Below are positions 1-10,247 of a DNA stretch of 64,000 nucleotides, piece by piece. Source of the DNA: Diphasiastrum complanatum (lineage: Eukaryota > Streptophyta > Lycopodiopsida > Lycopodiales > Lycopodiaceae); NCBI GenBank assembly GCA_029204225.1, contig CM055109.1, positions 38,328,632-38,392,631 of the forward strand, written 5' to 3'. Position 1 is the stretch's first letter, and each line of letters opens with the position of its first letter. Under the pieces are notes generated by a model. It did not search any database and was not told where the DNA came from. It worked only from the letters and a program-made list of their open reading frames with translations. The position numbers and the translations under genes were made by a program.

Positions 1-1020
1 CGTCTTGAACAAGAAGTAAGTTGATGTCAAGCTTTGTTCTCACAAACTCAAAGTGTATGTGAAAACTTGTCTATTAAATTGCTAATAGATTACCTACCAC
101 CATATACCGAAATGTGTACCTGTCTACCCTCTATGCTACTCTATTTGTTCTCCTCATAGAATTTGGTCTACTATTGTTTGTGGACCTTCTTTTTTGCATT
201 TTATTTGGAGGTGAGAAATGCATGCTAGTGTCAACATAATCAGAGACATCAACACTAGGAGTGTGTGAAGGGAGATTACCATCCATGTGAATAAAATTGC
301 TAGAGGATGAGGTTCTCCAAAAGGAAAAGGAAAATCTTTGAAATAATAGTGAACTATTACAAAAAATCATAGTGCCTACAAGAAAACACATTGATTAATT
401 GATAATAGATTTGGATAATGTCCGTTATGTATACTCACAACTATTGAAAGATGTTGACTCGATAGGTGAAAAGGTAAAATCAAAAAAATAAAAGCAAGTG
501 ATTAACACAAACATTCATAATTTGTCATCAACATGAGGCTATCGAAAAAGGAGAATTAAGGCATTCAAGTAAGTTTTCAACTTTCAACCTTTGGATTCTG
601 TTTCTACTTCAAGAGTTCAGATTGTCTTTGCATGATTATAATATTAATCATTTATTAATTTTTTATTTTTTTTTGCAGATTTGTATTGGTTGGAAATCAT
701 AAGGTGAAAGACAATTGTAAAGACTGTTGGGGTGCTCTCGAATAGATTAGGTGTGGAATAAGAAACATAGCTCCAACATAGAGAACATTACAAGATCTTT
801 ACCAAACTACAGTATCAACATTGACTTAGATCGAATGGAGGAATGTCTTGGTAGGTGTCATAGACAACCATGAAGGGAGCGAACAATTAGGCGGCAACCA
901 TGCTTCCTTCGAGATTAGACATTCCGAATTGAGTGAGTGTCAATAGAGAAAGAAAATTATCAGAAGGCATTCGTAGTGCAATACACATAAGAATAATAGA
1001 GAATCAAAATTAAGTAGTTG
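1..1020. other. Unassigned sequence left of COP-A LTR
   Basis: No gene is recognised here. An 86-codon minus-strand frame at 131-391 is open but has no domain I know; its Ser/Asn/Arg-rich composition recalls the variable linker between integrase and RT in copia polyproteins, which is only a guess. A T-rich run occurs near 660-675. This is the outer flank of the COP-A LTR, and the 5 bases next to the LTR (AGTTG) find no partner that I can see. Confidence 0.4.
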
Positions 1021-1690
1021 TGAATAAAACGATCAGATCACAATCTTGTGCCCAAGAATGGTTCACAATAATGGCACATTGTGTGCAGTGATCTTACTTA
1101 GCTAGTTACAGATTAATTAACTATCTCTATTTTTTGAATGGCTTTCACTCTCTTTGAGATCTCTGATCGTATGGAATCAGATAATTAAGACATAATTGAG
1201 TTCGCACAGGAACTCTTATTCACTCTTCTCCACTTGCATGTGTATAATCAGAGATTGTCTCATCATCATTTACGTGAGTTGCCATTATGTATATATATAC
1301 ATGGAGCAGTTACAATGACTACATGGGCAACGAGCGTGAAATAGTGCAGTTACTAAAAAGTGCTAAAGTGAACTGTGAAGTGGTCTACGTTTGGACAGGG
1401 CAGTGTGGATGTCATGGATCTCGAACTCGAAGGCTTTGAGCTCGTAGGTGATCGAAGAGGATGTAGTCGAAGATCTCAAACTCAAAGAATTCATCATCGA
1501 TCCCGCTTCTGCTCCAGTTGGTTGATCGACTTCAGAGAGTAAGACTGCAAAGTTGTCGTAGAGAGAGAGAGTGTGTGTATATATTTACATACTGTACTAT
1601 TGCAGGATGAACTCGAATGATTCGTATGCTGATGACTCGAATTTTGGAGATTCAAATTCTGGTGAGTTGGAGTGATCCTTAATTCCAACA
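1021..1690 (-). repeat. COP-A 3' LTR (copia), minus orientation
   Basis: Read on the minus strand it starts TGTTGGAATTAAGG at 1690 and ends GTTTTATTCA at 1021, giving the TG...CA ends of an LTR, about 670 bp. A second copy lies in the opposite orientation at 14100-14774, which fixes both ends. The polypurine tract sits directly upstream, so this is the 3' LTR of the pol remnant at 1711-2974. A run of alternating TA near 1289-1301 is the likely TATA region. Confidence 0.85.
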
Positions 1691-1700
1691 CCCCCCCTTA
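1691..1700 (-). promoter_or_regulatory. Polypurine tract of COP-A
   Basis: Minus strand TAAGGGGGGG immediately precedes the LTR start TGTTGGAATT. In LTR elements this purine run primes plus-strand DNA synthesis. Its position fixes the LTR edge and the element's orientation. Confidence 0.8.
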
Positions 1701-1710
1701 AGCTTAACTC

Positions 1711-2160
1711 CTAGGATCCTGAAAATAATTTGAACAAGCTACATAATGTAACATGCTTTTCTCTTGACATAGACTTAGTCAAGATATCAGCCCACATACT
1801 GGCAGTAGGACAATAACTTAATTCGACATCTTTATTTTGAACTTTTTCTCTAAGAAAATGAAATTGAACTTCAATGTGTTTAGTTATAGAGTGAGTTTGT
1901 GGGTTCAGAGATAGAGCAATGCAGCTCTGATTGTCGCAATAGAGTATAGTTGGACTGATTTGAAAGATCATAAGATCCTAAAGCAATCTTTTGAGCCAGA
2001 TAATTTCCTTCTCTATAGAGGTAGCTGCGACATATTTTGACTCTAAGCCTTCCAGTGAGGTAAGTCAGGATTTGACATAAACTGCGACAATGTGCTGATT
2101 AAAGCCTTCTAGTGAGGTAAGTCAGGATTTGACATAAACCGTGACAATGTGCTGATTGTA
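1711..2160 (-). pseudogene. COP-A RNase H remnant (copia pol C-terminus)
   Basis: The minus frame at 1711-1971 carries the copia RNase H signature CDNQSCIAL, then TKHIEVQFHFLREKV and the terminal ADILTK motif, just before the polypurine tract. The N-terminal half (about 1972-2160) is out of frame and disrupted by a 57-bp-period tandem duplication. Copia RNase H removes the RNA template during reverse transcription; here it cannot be made intact. The sequence is close to that of COP-E (33230-33739), so the two are related lineages. Confidence 0.85.
2046..2157. repeat. 57-bp-period tandem duplication in COP-A RNase H
   Basis: Two 55-bp units (2046-2100 and 2103-2157), each starting AGCCTTC and ending GTGCTGATT, differ at only three or four bases. 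They are separated by AA. The duplication lies within the decayed RNase H/RT connection region and adds to its frame disruption. Confidence 0.85.
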
Positions 2161-2413
2161 AATGCTAGATCAGGTCTGGTGCAGACCATGGCATATATAA
2201 TTGATCCGACTATCAACTAATAGGGGTAGTTGCACATTTGTTTCTTCTCTACATCAGTCTTCGGGCACATATCCTTTGACAATTTGAATCTTGGGTCCAT
2301 AGGTGAGTCTATTGACTTGCAGTTTTCCATGCATACCTGTAGAGTACACTGGTTAGATACCTTTCTTGACTTAGTGTGATACTTCTCTTCGCTCTATCTC
2401 TGTTTATCTCGAT

Positions 2414-2974
2414 TCACAAAAGGTAGTGCATAGGGTCTGAATCAGTCATTTCAAATTCCGTCTCATGAAGTAGCTGATTCAAATTGCTGATGATCAGTGA
2501 GTCATCAACATACAGAGCTATTATGACATAGCTTGAGCCTCTGTGTTTGAGATAAACATTATAGTCAGCAAAGTTTGGGATGAAGTCATGCTGCAATAAG
2601 AATCGATTGATTCTATCAAACCATGCCCTTGGAGCTTGCTTTAGCCCGTAGAGAGCTTTTTGTAGCTTACATACTTTGTGTAAGTTGGCCTTGAAGGACA
2701 TAACCTTCAGGTTGATAGATATAGATATCTTTTTGTATATGTCCATTCAGAAAGGCTGTTTGAACATCCATTGGGTGTACTTCCAAATCTTTGGCAGCCG
2801 CAAAGGCGAATAAGGATCGAATTGACTGAAGTCTTATGATTGGACTATATGTCTCAGTATAGTCAATCCCATAGGTTTTTTCGTAACCTTTGACAACTAG
2901 ATGAGCTTTCCATCTAGCTGTTGAACAATCTAGATTGAGCTTCAGCTTGATGATCCACTTGGTGTCGATGACCT
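2414..2974 (-). pseudogene. COP-A reverse transcriptase remnant (copia)
   Basis: Two overlapping minus frames give most of a copia RT. The upstream frame (2667-2974) has TKWIIKLKLN, a KGYEKTYGIDYTETYSP motif and VQTAFLNG. The downstream frame (2414-2746) has ALYGLKQAPRAWF and the catalytic LYVDDSLI. A frameshift joins them near 2700. Compared with COP-E, about seven residues are missing after LLHET. The N-terminal end is cut at 2974 by insertion of COP-B, and upstream domains (integrase, protease, gag) are not found on the other side of COP-B. Confidence 0.88.
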
Positions 2975-3656
2975 TGTTAAAATTCACAATTCTAGCTTGA
3001 CTAGTTTTTGGTCATATGACTTGTAAATAGTTAGATGGTCATGATGTGGCTTGTCACACATGCCAAATAGCATAGAATTCCTTTGATAAGGATGTTTGCA
3101 AGTTGACCTAAGTGATAGAACCTTTGGAATGAGTCCAAATCATGCTTAGATACAAGAGAGAAAAAGTAGGAGCTATTTTTGGTGATTTTTACTTTGTTGA
3201 GGGATCTCCAAGATTTCAACCCTAACTTGGTAGGGATGAAATATCCACCAAGATTAGTATTAGGGATAGGTTTAGGGCTACTCATACCTGCCCAAAACCG
3301 TGATGGATCATGTATATATAGGTGATGATTTCTCACCAAAATCAATCAAGCAATTTCATGATTTTTCTCTCATATTGGTGCAATTGCTCTCTATGTTCAT
3401 AATTGTTTGAGTTCTTGTGATTACTAATGATTATAGGATGGAATGTAGGTCTGGTGTATAGTAGTCATACTGTGGGAGGCCGTACTTTCACATGTGTGAA
3501 GGCTTCTTCAAGGATTTGGGCCATTTAGTGAGGTTCAAGCATAGATTATTGATGGTTTTTGATGGTTCAACTTTTGCTAACCTTATGAGATCATAATCTA
3601 TTGTTTCCCTCATCATTTCAAGTGTTTTAGGATCCTTATTTGCTATAGTTTTTACA
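2975..3656 (+). repeat. COP-B 5' LTR (copia)
   Basis: Begins TGTTAAAATTCACAATTC and ends TTTTTACA directly before a primer-binding site; length about 682 bp. The first ~100 bp recur at 5389-5489 after a purine tract, which proves the LTR. It lies within the COP-A RT coding sequence, so COP-B is the younger insertion. It contains a TTTCACATG-type palindrome near 3487 like those in other LTRs of this window. Confidence 0.88.
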
Positions 3657-3669
3657 TGGTATCAGAGCC
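3657..3669 (+). promoter_or_regulatory. COP-B primer-binding site (tRNA-iMet)
   Basis: TGGTATCAGAGCC immediately follows the LTR end. It is complementary to the 3' end of plant initiator tRNA-Met, the usual primer of Ty1-copia elements. Confidence 0.92.
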
Positions 3670-4454
3670 TAAAGGCTGAAATGAGCTAAATCCTTGGTTT
3701 TCATTCAATTTGATCACAATTTTTGATCTAAAGCTTGTGTAGATTGGATCTTAGCATCTAGCATTGATTCTAGAACTCAAAGTGAGTCAAATCCATTGGA
3801 GATTGATGTTGTGTGACTTCATTTGTAGGTGTTTAGGTGTCTAAAATTGGAGGCAAAGTTGAATTCAATCCACATTACCAAGATAGCAAGTTTTGCTTGC
3901 TCCAAGCATTAATTTCTAAGCGAGTTTTGGAGGTGACTTTATAGAGGAGGCTTTCTACATTCAAGGAGAGGGAAGATCCGAGATTTGGAAACTCTTCAAG
4001 GCTGTTATAAGGTGTAGAGGACACCTCCTAAAGTGATTTAGGTTCAGTCCAAACATTGCTTGACTTATCCAAATTAGATCAATTTTTCATCAATTTTGAT
4101 CAATTTTTGCTTGTGATTGGATAGTAAATTGGGTTGCATCCTCATTAAGTTCCATTTAGATCTTTTGCAAGTGATTTTGGAAGTATATTGAAATTCACTC
4201 TAATCAGATCATTTGGAAGCCTTTATGTTCTTTATAGAAAGAAGGGCAATTATACTAGTATTATCTACTTCAATCAAGCAAGTGCATTGTTTTTAGTATT
4301 CTATGATTTGATTTTGTTAAAGATCATTCTTAGATCTTTATAGGAAGTCTATTACTGATCTTTTCAGGTCCCTAAGAAGTGGGATAAGTTAGATCTTCAA
4401 TCAAATCAATAGAAGTAACCTTCATTTGTGTCAAGTCCTTGATTAAGAGAATAG
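3670..4454 (+). other. COP-B untranslated leader
   Basis: About 785 bp between primer site and gag start, with no open frame of note. It probably holds packaging and translation signals, but none can be recognised from sequence alone. Confidence 0.6.
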
Positions 4455-4600
4455 ATGGCATCTTTAAATGCAAATCTTTTGGATACTAATGAGAGGCTCA
4501 ACAAAACTAACTATTCCATATGGAAAGTTAGAATGGAATGTATCATGATCATGCAAGATCTAATGGAGATTGTAAATTCAAATTCTTTTGAAGAAGTTTA
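4455..4600 (+). pseudogene. COP-B truncated gag N-terminus
   Basis: ATG at 4455 opens a frame with LNKTNYSIWKVRMECI, the typical start of copia gag. It runs about 48 codons to a TAA near 4598. Homologous gag starts occur in COP-H. The rest of gag, protease, integrase and most of RT are missing: the sequence passes straight into the RT thumb in another frame around 4585-4590. This marks a large internal deletion in an element that keeps LTR, primer site and polypurine tract. Confidence 0.8.
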
Positions 4601-5377
4601 AGATGGAAGAGTGCAAAAGTGTTGACACACCAATGGAGCAAGATGTAAAAGTGCCAAATGAAGATGATGAAAGATCCTTCATGGACATCACTTTGTTTAG
4701 GCAACTCATAGGCTCCTTAATGTGGATCACTATAAGTAGACCAGATCTTAGCTTTAGTGTATGTAGGTTGAGCCAATCCATGCAAAAACCTTGAATATCC
4801 ATTGGAAAAAGACTAAGAGGATTCTAAGATACATCTTAGGTACATTGGATTTTGGGATTCTATATAGAGGAGATGTGATTAACCTTCATGCATTTAGTGA
4901 TTCAGATTTTGCAGGGGACAAGAGGGATAGGAAATCAACAAGTGCCTATTCAACTTTCATAGGAGAAGGTGTGTTTTCATGGCTTTCCAAAAAGCAAGAA
5001 ACTATATCTCTATCTTCAACCGAGGCCGAGTACAAAGCTTTGACAACCACTACAAAGGAGTTACTTTGGATCAAGAGATTATTGGTGGAGCTAAAGATCA
5101 TGGATTCAAAGGAGACACCAATCATCTACAATGACAATATATCAGCCCAACACCTTGCATCTAACCCAATCTTCCATGCAAGATCTAAACACATTGAGAT
5201 ATGCCATCACTTTGTGAAGCCAAGGAGATTGCTTTGGAGCATGTTCCAAGAAATGAATGTGTAGCTGATCTACTTACTAAAACACTTCAAAAGACTAAAA
5301 CACTTCAAAATACACCTTTTATGAAATTCAGTTCATCACTTGGAGTGACTAGTAAAGCAATGATTGAACCAAGCTAG
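4588..5377 (+). pseudogene. COP-B RT thumb plus RNase H (copia)
   Basis: The first frame (about 4588-4794) has SVDTPMEQD, RQLIGSLMWI and SRPDLSFSV, the RT thumb/connection. The second (4791-5264) has RILRYILGTLDFGI, SDSDFAGD, LSSTEAEYKA and YNDNISAQHLA, a copia RNase H with its Asp and Glu catalytic positions visible. Two single-base shifts, near 4790 and 5240, break the frame; after the second, NECVADLLTK completes the C-terminus and a TAG ends at 5377. A 17-bp direct repeat occurs near 5280-5310. The frame is well preserved for a derivative that lacks an RT core. Confidence 0.88.
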
Positions 5378-5380
5378 ATA

Positions 5381-5489
5381 GTGAGGAGTGTTAAAAATTC
5401 ACAATTCTAGCTTGACTAGTTTTTGGTCATATGACTTGTAAATAGTTAGATGGTCATGATGTGGCTTGTCACACATGCCAAATAGCATA
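5381..5489 (+). repeat. COP-B polypurine tract and truncated 3' LTR
   Basis: GTGAGGAG (5381-5388) precedes TGTTAAAAATTC at 5389, matching the start of the 5' LTR at 2975. Only about 101 bp of the 682-bp LTR remain. Identity stops at ATAGCATAG (5489), where unrelated GC-rich hairpin and CT-repeat sequence begins. No target duplication of the left flank (GACCT) is seen here, so the right end was lost by deletion or later rearrangement. Confidence 0.85.
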
Positions 5490-5495
5490 GGAACA

Positions 5496-5525
5496 GCTAT
5501 GGGTAGGCGCACGAGCCCCCATAGC
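5496..5525 (+). other. GC-rich hairpin 1
   Basis: GCTATGGG (5496-5503) pairs with CCCATAGC (5518-5525) around a 14-nt loop containing GCACGAGC. It belongs to a set of three hairpins at 5496, 5747 and 5838 whose stems differ but stay paired. Confidence 0.7.
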
Positions 5526-5544
5526 CCCAACCATCCTTGGTGAC

Positions 5545-5726
<182 letters not shown>

Positions 5727-5746
5727 TACATTGTTGGGATAGAATA

Positions 5747-5776
5747 GCTTTGGGTAGGTGCTCGAGCCCCCAAAGC
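5747..5776 (+). other. GC-rich hairpin 2
   Basis: GCTTTGGG (5747-5754) pairs with CCCAAAGC (5769-5776). Relative to hairpin 1, an A-T pair has become T-A, a compensatory change. The loop contains the perfect palindrome GCTCGAGC (5760-5767). Confidence 0.7.
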
Positions 5777-5837
5777 CTTTCTCAACCTAGGAATTCCCTC
5801 TCTCTCTTCTCTCCTCTCTTTAAGTAGCGACCAAATA

Positions 5838-5867
5838 GTTTGGGGAAGGTGCTCGGGCCTCCCAAGC
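5838..5867 (+). other. GC-rich hairpin 3
   Basis: GTTTGGG (5838-5844) pairs with CCCAAGC (5861-5867), with one T-G wobble. The loop GAAGGTGCTCGGGCCT matches the core of a motif in the GYP-F LTR at about 20330. Confidence 0.6.
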
Positions 5868-5944
5868 CTCTCGCTACTTGGAACTTCTCTCTTCTTACTA
5901 TGCAGGTGAAGGCGAGGTTGCCGCTCCCATCGATGACACAACAG

Positions 5945-5963
5945 TGGCGTCGTTGCCGGGGAG
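5945..5963 (+). promoter_or_regulatory. Tat/Athila-type gypsy primer-binding site
   Basis: TGGCGTCGTTGCCGGGGAG closely matches TGGCGCCGTTGCCGGGGA, the primer site known from plant Tat/Ogre and Athila gypsy elements. It implies a gypsy element oriented rightwards from here, though no gag or pol of this type follows. Confidence 0.7.
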
Positions 5964-6474
5964 CACCACACACTCGCTTCGCCACATAGTTTTCTTAATC
6001 TCTTCCTCTCTCTCCCTCTCTCTTTTCTTCTCTCTCACCATTCTTTTTCGCCAAAAAAAATCGAATTTTAAGGGTAGAATAATGTGAGTTAGTGTTAGTT
6101 TTGCCGTTTTTTTTTTGAGATTTTGCCATTTTTGTGTTGATTTTTTGTTTGGAAGTGTTGCAAGGAGAGATTGTGAGGTGGGAGGATCAGATCCAAGCAC
6201 CCAATCCCTTCGTTAATCCATAAAAATTAGAAAAAAGTTCAAAATCTATTTTGGAGGGAAATAGAGAGGCAAAATCTCATTAGATATTGATTTCTCAAAA
6301 ACCAGTGTGCGTGAACCTTCGCATGACTAGCAGCAGCTCTAGGGTACTGTCCTAGCCTGCACAAAAGCCTGCAAGGGTTAGTTCCCATCAGATTTTAAAA
6401 AAACAGAGAAAAACCCAAAAAAAATTCAAAAATCCCTTGTAAGAATAAAAAAATTTTTCAAAACTCAAAACTAA
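5964..6474 (+). other. Leader-like sequence with CCTTCGC motifs
   Basis: No gene is seen. Pyrimidine runs (6000-6045) and T-runs (6100-6150) are followed by sequence with AACCTTCGC motifs. The same CGAAGGTT motif recurs many times on the other strand at 39480-39940, also just inside a Tat-like primer site. That suggests both are the 5' leader of one gypsy family. Confidence 0.45.
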
Positions 6475-7515
6475 CCTTCGCAGAGCTATTTGAAGTTCCA
6501 TCTCATTGAGACAAGGACACAAAGAAGTCTGCGAGAGTTAGATCTCAAAAAAAGTGCCCTTGCGAAGGTTCTCAAGAGCAAAAAGTGGCCTAGAACCTTC
6601 TCAGACAACAAATTTTTGAGTTTCCTTGGGAAGTAACCTTCGTAGAGCTCTCTGAAGTTCCATCTCACTGAGACAAGGACATAGAGAAGTCTGTGAGAGT
6701 TAGATCCCAAAAAAAGTCCCCCTGTGAAGATCCCAAGAGCAAAAAGTGGCCTAGAACCTTCTCAGACAGAAAATTTTTGAGTTTCCCTAGGAAGTAACTC
6801 TCGTAGCTTGGTAAGCAAGTGGATCTGACTCAGATACAAGCACATACCAGCCTACGAAGATTAGTTCCGAGAAAATCTCAAAATTTGGCCCAAAAACCCC
6901 CCAAAAAAATGTAGTTTTTTCAAGATTTTTTGAGTTTCTTTGGGAAATAACTCTCACAGCCTTGTGAGCAGGTTAATCTAACTTAAATACAAGTGCATAC
7001 CAGTCTTGTTCCTAGAAAATCCTCAAATTTTCCAAAAAAACCCCAAAAAAATGCACTTTTTCCAAGATTTTTTGAGTTTTCTTGGGAAGTAACTCTTGCA
7101 GCTTTGTGAGCAGGTGAATCTGACCTAGATACAAGCGCATACCAGCCTACAAGGGGTTTTTCCAAGAAAATCTTAAAATTTTGCAAAAAAATGCACTTTT
7201 TTCAAGATTTTTTTGAATTTCCTTGGAAAGTATCTCTTGAAGCTTTTTGAGCAGGTGAATTTGACTTAGATAAAAGGGCATACCAGTTTGCAAGGGTTTG
7301 TTCCCAGAAAATCTTAAAATTTTGCAAAAACAACCCCCAAAAAATGCACTTTTTTCAAGATGTTTTGAGTTTCCTTGGGAAATAACTCTCGTGGCTTTGT
7401 GAGAAAGTGAATCTGATTTAGATACAAGTGAGTACTGATCTTTGAGGGTTTGTTCCCAAAAAATCTTAAATTTTTGCAAAAAAAACCCCAAAAAATGCAC
7501 TTTTTACAAGATTTT
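6475..7515 (-). repeat. Tandem array of ~150-bp units
   Basis: About seven diverged monomers of 140-160 bp follow one another. Each contains a block like CTTGGGAAGTAACTCTCG, a GTGAATCTGACTTAGATACAAG block and an AAAATGCACTTTTTTCAAG block. Landmarks recur near 6475, 6622, 6781, 6935, 7075, 7218, 7370 and 7515. The two leftmost monomers diverge and carry CCTTCGCAGAGC. The array abuts the broken RT of COP-C at 7515. About 1.5 further units in the opposite orientation lie at 14775-14981, next to the other half of the same RT. Long open frames across the array are repeat artefacts. Confidence 0.9.
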
Positions 7516-7839
7516 TTGTGTTTTGATCTTGTAGATCCACTTGCATTTAACTGGTCTTCTTCCATCAGGTATAGGTGCAAGTGTCCACACATTGTTCTTA
7601 TACATTGATGACATCTCATCCTCCATTGCTTGAATCCAATGATCTTTATTTGCTCCATCAATAGCTTTCTCAAATGTTTGAGGTTCGTCTGTGAAACCAC
7701 AAAATTCGATGGCTATATTTGTTGAAACATCCTGACCAAACCTTATTGGTGGTTTTCTTTGTCTATCAGATCTTCTCACAGTTTGTATAGGTCTCAAATT
7801 CAATTCTGCATTTTTGGGTTCAACTTGTTCTACTTGCAT
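7516..7839 (-). pseudogene. COP-C RT N-terminal fragment (copia)
   Basis: The minus frame contains a linker ending in RRSDRQRKPPIRFG, then KDHWIQAMEDEMSSMYKNN and GRRPVKCKWIYKIKT, the standard beginning of copia RT. Right after KIKT the coding sequence stops and the tandem array begins. The residues that should follow (DGDNIRYKSRLVAK) are encoded at 14982 on the opposite strand, so the two pieces meet exactly at one codon position of the same gene. Confidence 0.88.
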
Positions 7840-8073
7840 TTTAACTGGTGATTCGAGTCTTTCAGGTACTTGAATTTGAACTCCCTCTAAATCACTACTA
7901 TGTCCAGATGGTAATTCTTGTTCATCATCTACTTGCTTTACTTCTATCGTTGGTAACTCATAATAAGTCTTAAGAATTTCACAACTGATTAAATCATTGT
8001 CTGCTATATACTTTGACTCATCGAATTTGACATCTCAAACAACTTTTATTCTACCAATTTCGAGTATGTAGAC

Positions 8074-9019
8074 TCAATAATATGAAGAATGTAACTCGAA
8101 TTCTACCAGAAAATCTTGTTCTTTCTTTTCATTGAGTTTCTTTCTCAATTTGTCTGGTATGTGGATATAAACTGCACATCCAAATGTCCGAACAAGAGCC
8201 AGATTTGGCTTTGACTTCCACCATATTTCATGAGGAGTTTTATCCGATATTCTAGATTTTAGAATTTGGTCCTGAAGATAGTTCAACATAGCCATTGCTT
8301 CCACCCCAACTGCTTTGGTGCTTTTGCATGAGCCATCATACACCTGGCAGCTTCCATTAGTGTACGATTCTTTCATTTTGCAATTCCATTGTGTTGAGGT
8401 GTGTATGATGCAGTCTTCGTATGTGTAATACCTTGATTAGTACAGAAAGTTTTGAGTTCATTGAACATGTACTCACCTCCACGATTTGTGCGAATTTGCT
8501 TTAACTTGTTGCATGTCTGCTTCTCAACCCAATTAATATACTCAACGAATTTCTCGAAAGCTTCTGATTTTGTACGAATAAAGTATACTACAACAAACTT
8601 GCTGAAGTCATCAGTAAATGTTATGAAGTATTTTGCATCACCTAAAGATAATACTCGGAATGGTCCACAGATATCCAAATGTACAATTTCCAGTACCTTG
8701 GTTGCTTTATAAACATCTTTAGTGTTTGAGTCATTTTCCCTTTAAGACAAGATTCACAAATAGTTCAAATATCTCGACTCTTGATTTTGACTCCTTCAAT
8801 TCTTTGACTCTTGTTGGCTTGGTACAAGGCTTCCATGTTCATGTGACATAATCTCTTATACCACAGAATATCTGTTGATTCTTGAGTTTGATTTGCTTGT
8901 TCGACTCTAGTTCGAATGCTCAAGTGATACAAATTACCATCTCTATTATCTTTAGCAATTAGGTTATCAGAATCTTCATTGAACAATTTACAAGAGTCCC
9001 TTGTGAAGGTTATTGACAT
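8074..9019 (-). pseudogene. COP-C integrase with pre-integrase zinc domain
   Basis: The right part (8765-9019) has WYKRLCHMNMEAL, the GAG_pre-integrase domain. The middle frame (8373-8678) has DICGPFRVLS, FITFTDDFSK, GGEYMFNELK and PQHNGIAK, the copia integrase core. The third (8074-8376) continues with PHEIWWKSKPNL and RTFGCAVYIHIP. The second catalytic Asp, normally SDNGGE, reads TNRGGE, so Asp has become Asn. Stops and frameshifts separate the three frames. Integrase would insert the cDNA into the genome; this copy is dead. Confidence 0.88.
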
Positions 9020-9137
9020 TCATGTGTCGACTATCTTTGCTACGGATAGAAGATCTTTATCGAGAGTAAGAACCTAGAGAACTTCCTCTAGTTTCTTGTC
9101 ACCCTGATTCGTGTCTAACCACAGTACACCAGTTCCA

Positions 9138-9485
9138 TCAACTATGCTTAGAACCGTCTCCAAGTATATTAAATCTCAAATAATTCGTCTTCTTATACTC
9201 AGACAAAATTTGTTTCGAGAAAACAAAATGTGAGGTGGCTCCTGAATCAAGTACTACTTCTCGAATTTTTGAATTTGATGAATAACATAGATTAGCACAA
9301 ACATATGCTGCTGAGTTCCTTGTTGTCCTCTCTTCTACTGCTCTGGAGCATTCTGCTTTGTCTTCGACAAAATTTGAATTTAAAGGTTCGCTTTGATTCT
9401 GCTCCTTGTTCCTGTGATTTTGATAACATTCTACTACTGCATGACCCCGTTTATAACAATGAATACAATCAATCTTTGGATTCAA
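9138..9485 (-). pseudogene. COP-C gag zinc knuckle and protease
   Basis: The minus frame opens with a CCHC knuckle (CIHCYKRGHAVVEC) and leads into the aspartic protease motif VVLDSGATSHF. That is the usual copia order of nucleocapsid then protease in one polyprotein. The frame is interrupted on both sides: gag upstream at 9498, and a stop soon after LGDGSKHS. Confidence 0.88.
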
Positions 9486-9497
9486 CTGACAATTATC

Positions 9498-10247
9498 TTA
9501 TGTATGACCTAATCTTTTGCATCTGTTGTAGATCTTCCTATCACTAGAATCTTCCTGTTGTTTTTCTGATTGTCGATCATTTGTCTTGGATTCGTCTAAA
9601 CGATTTCCATTCTTCTTAGACGACTCCCTCTTAGACTTAAACTTCTTCGAAGATTTATTCTTCTGAGTAAATAGAGCTTTTTCCGAATCACCATTATCAT
9701 CATAGCATTCGCGAGCTTCTACTTCATCTTTGACTCCATCTATAACCTTTTGAAGTGTCATAGACGAATCATTCGCCAATAAAGTTTGAGTTGTGTGGAA
9801 TGACCTAGGTAGGGCTTGAAGAAAATAGCTAAGCTATTTTTCCTTTGAGATTGCATTTTCGATATCAGAATTTTGCAAAGAAATAAACAGATCCTTTATC
9901 TTTCATACGAAAGTGGTCAGATCTTTGCCATCCCATTGTAGGTAAGTCAATTGTTCTTCCAAGAACATGATCTGATTACGAGATCGAGCCTCATTCTTGG
10001 TTTGCAATTATTCCCACAATTCTTTCACGTGCGAAGTTGATGAAAGATCTAGCATTATGCTATCATTCACTGAAGATGCAATAATTGCTATACCTTTGTC
10101 ATTTTTCTCTCTCCATTCACGAAGTTCTTTGCCAAGAGTAATTGGCTTTTGTTCTGTTGAATCTACCCATTGCCAAAGACCTTCACCCTTCAATATGAGT
10201 GAAGTCTTTAACTTCCAGACTAAATAATTTGAAAGTTCGGTATCCAA
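9498..10247 (-). pseudogene. COP-C gag (copia capsid region)
   Basis: The N-terminal frame (10008-10247) has YLVWKLKTSLIL and a Trp-rich segment typical of copia gag (UBN2 type). The C-terminal frame (9498-9779) is Lys/Glu/Asp-rich and ends in a first, partly broken zinc knuckle (CKRLGHT). The stretch between is frameshifted. No LTR or primer site is recognisable upstream (right) of 10247, where AT-rich unassigned sequence begins, so the 5' end of COP-C has been lost or moved. Confidence 0.8.

Noticed and set aside
6983-7700. Overlapping open frames rich in Phe/Lys across the ~150-bp array
   Set aside because: Frames arise because array units lack stops in one phase; they repeat with the unit and show no domain.
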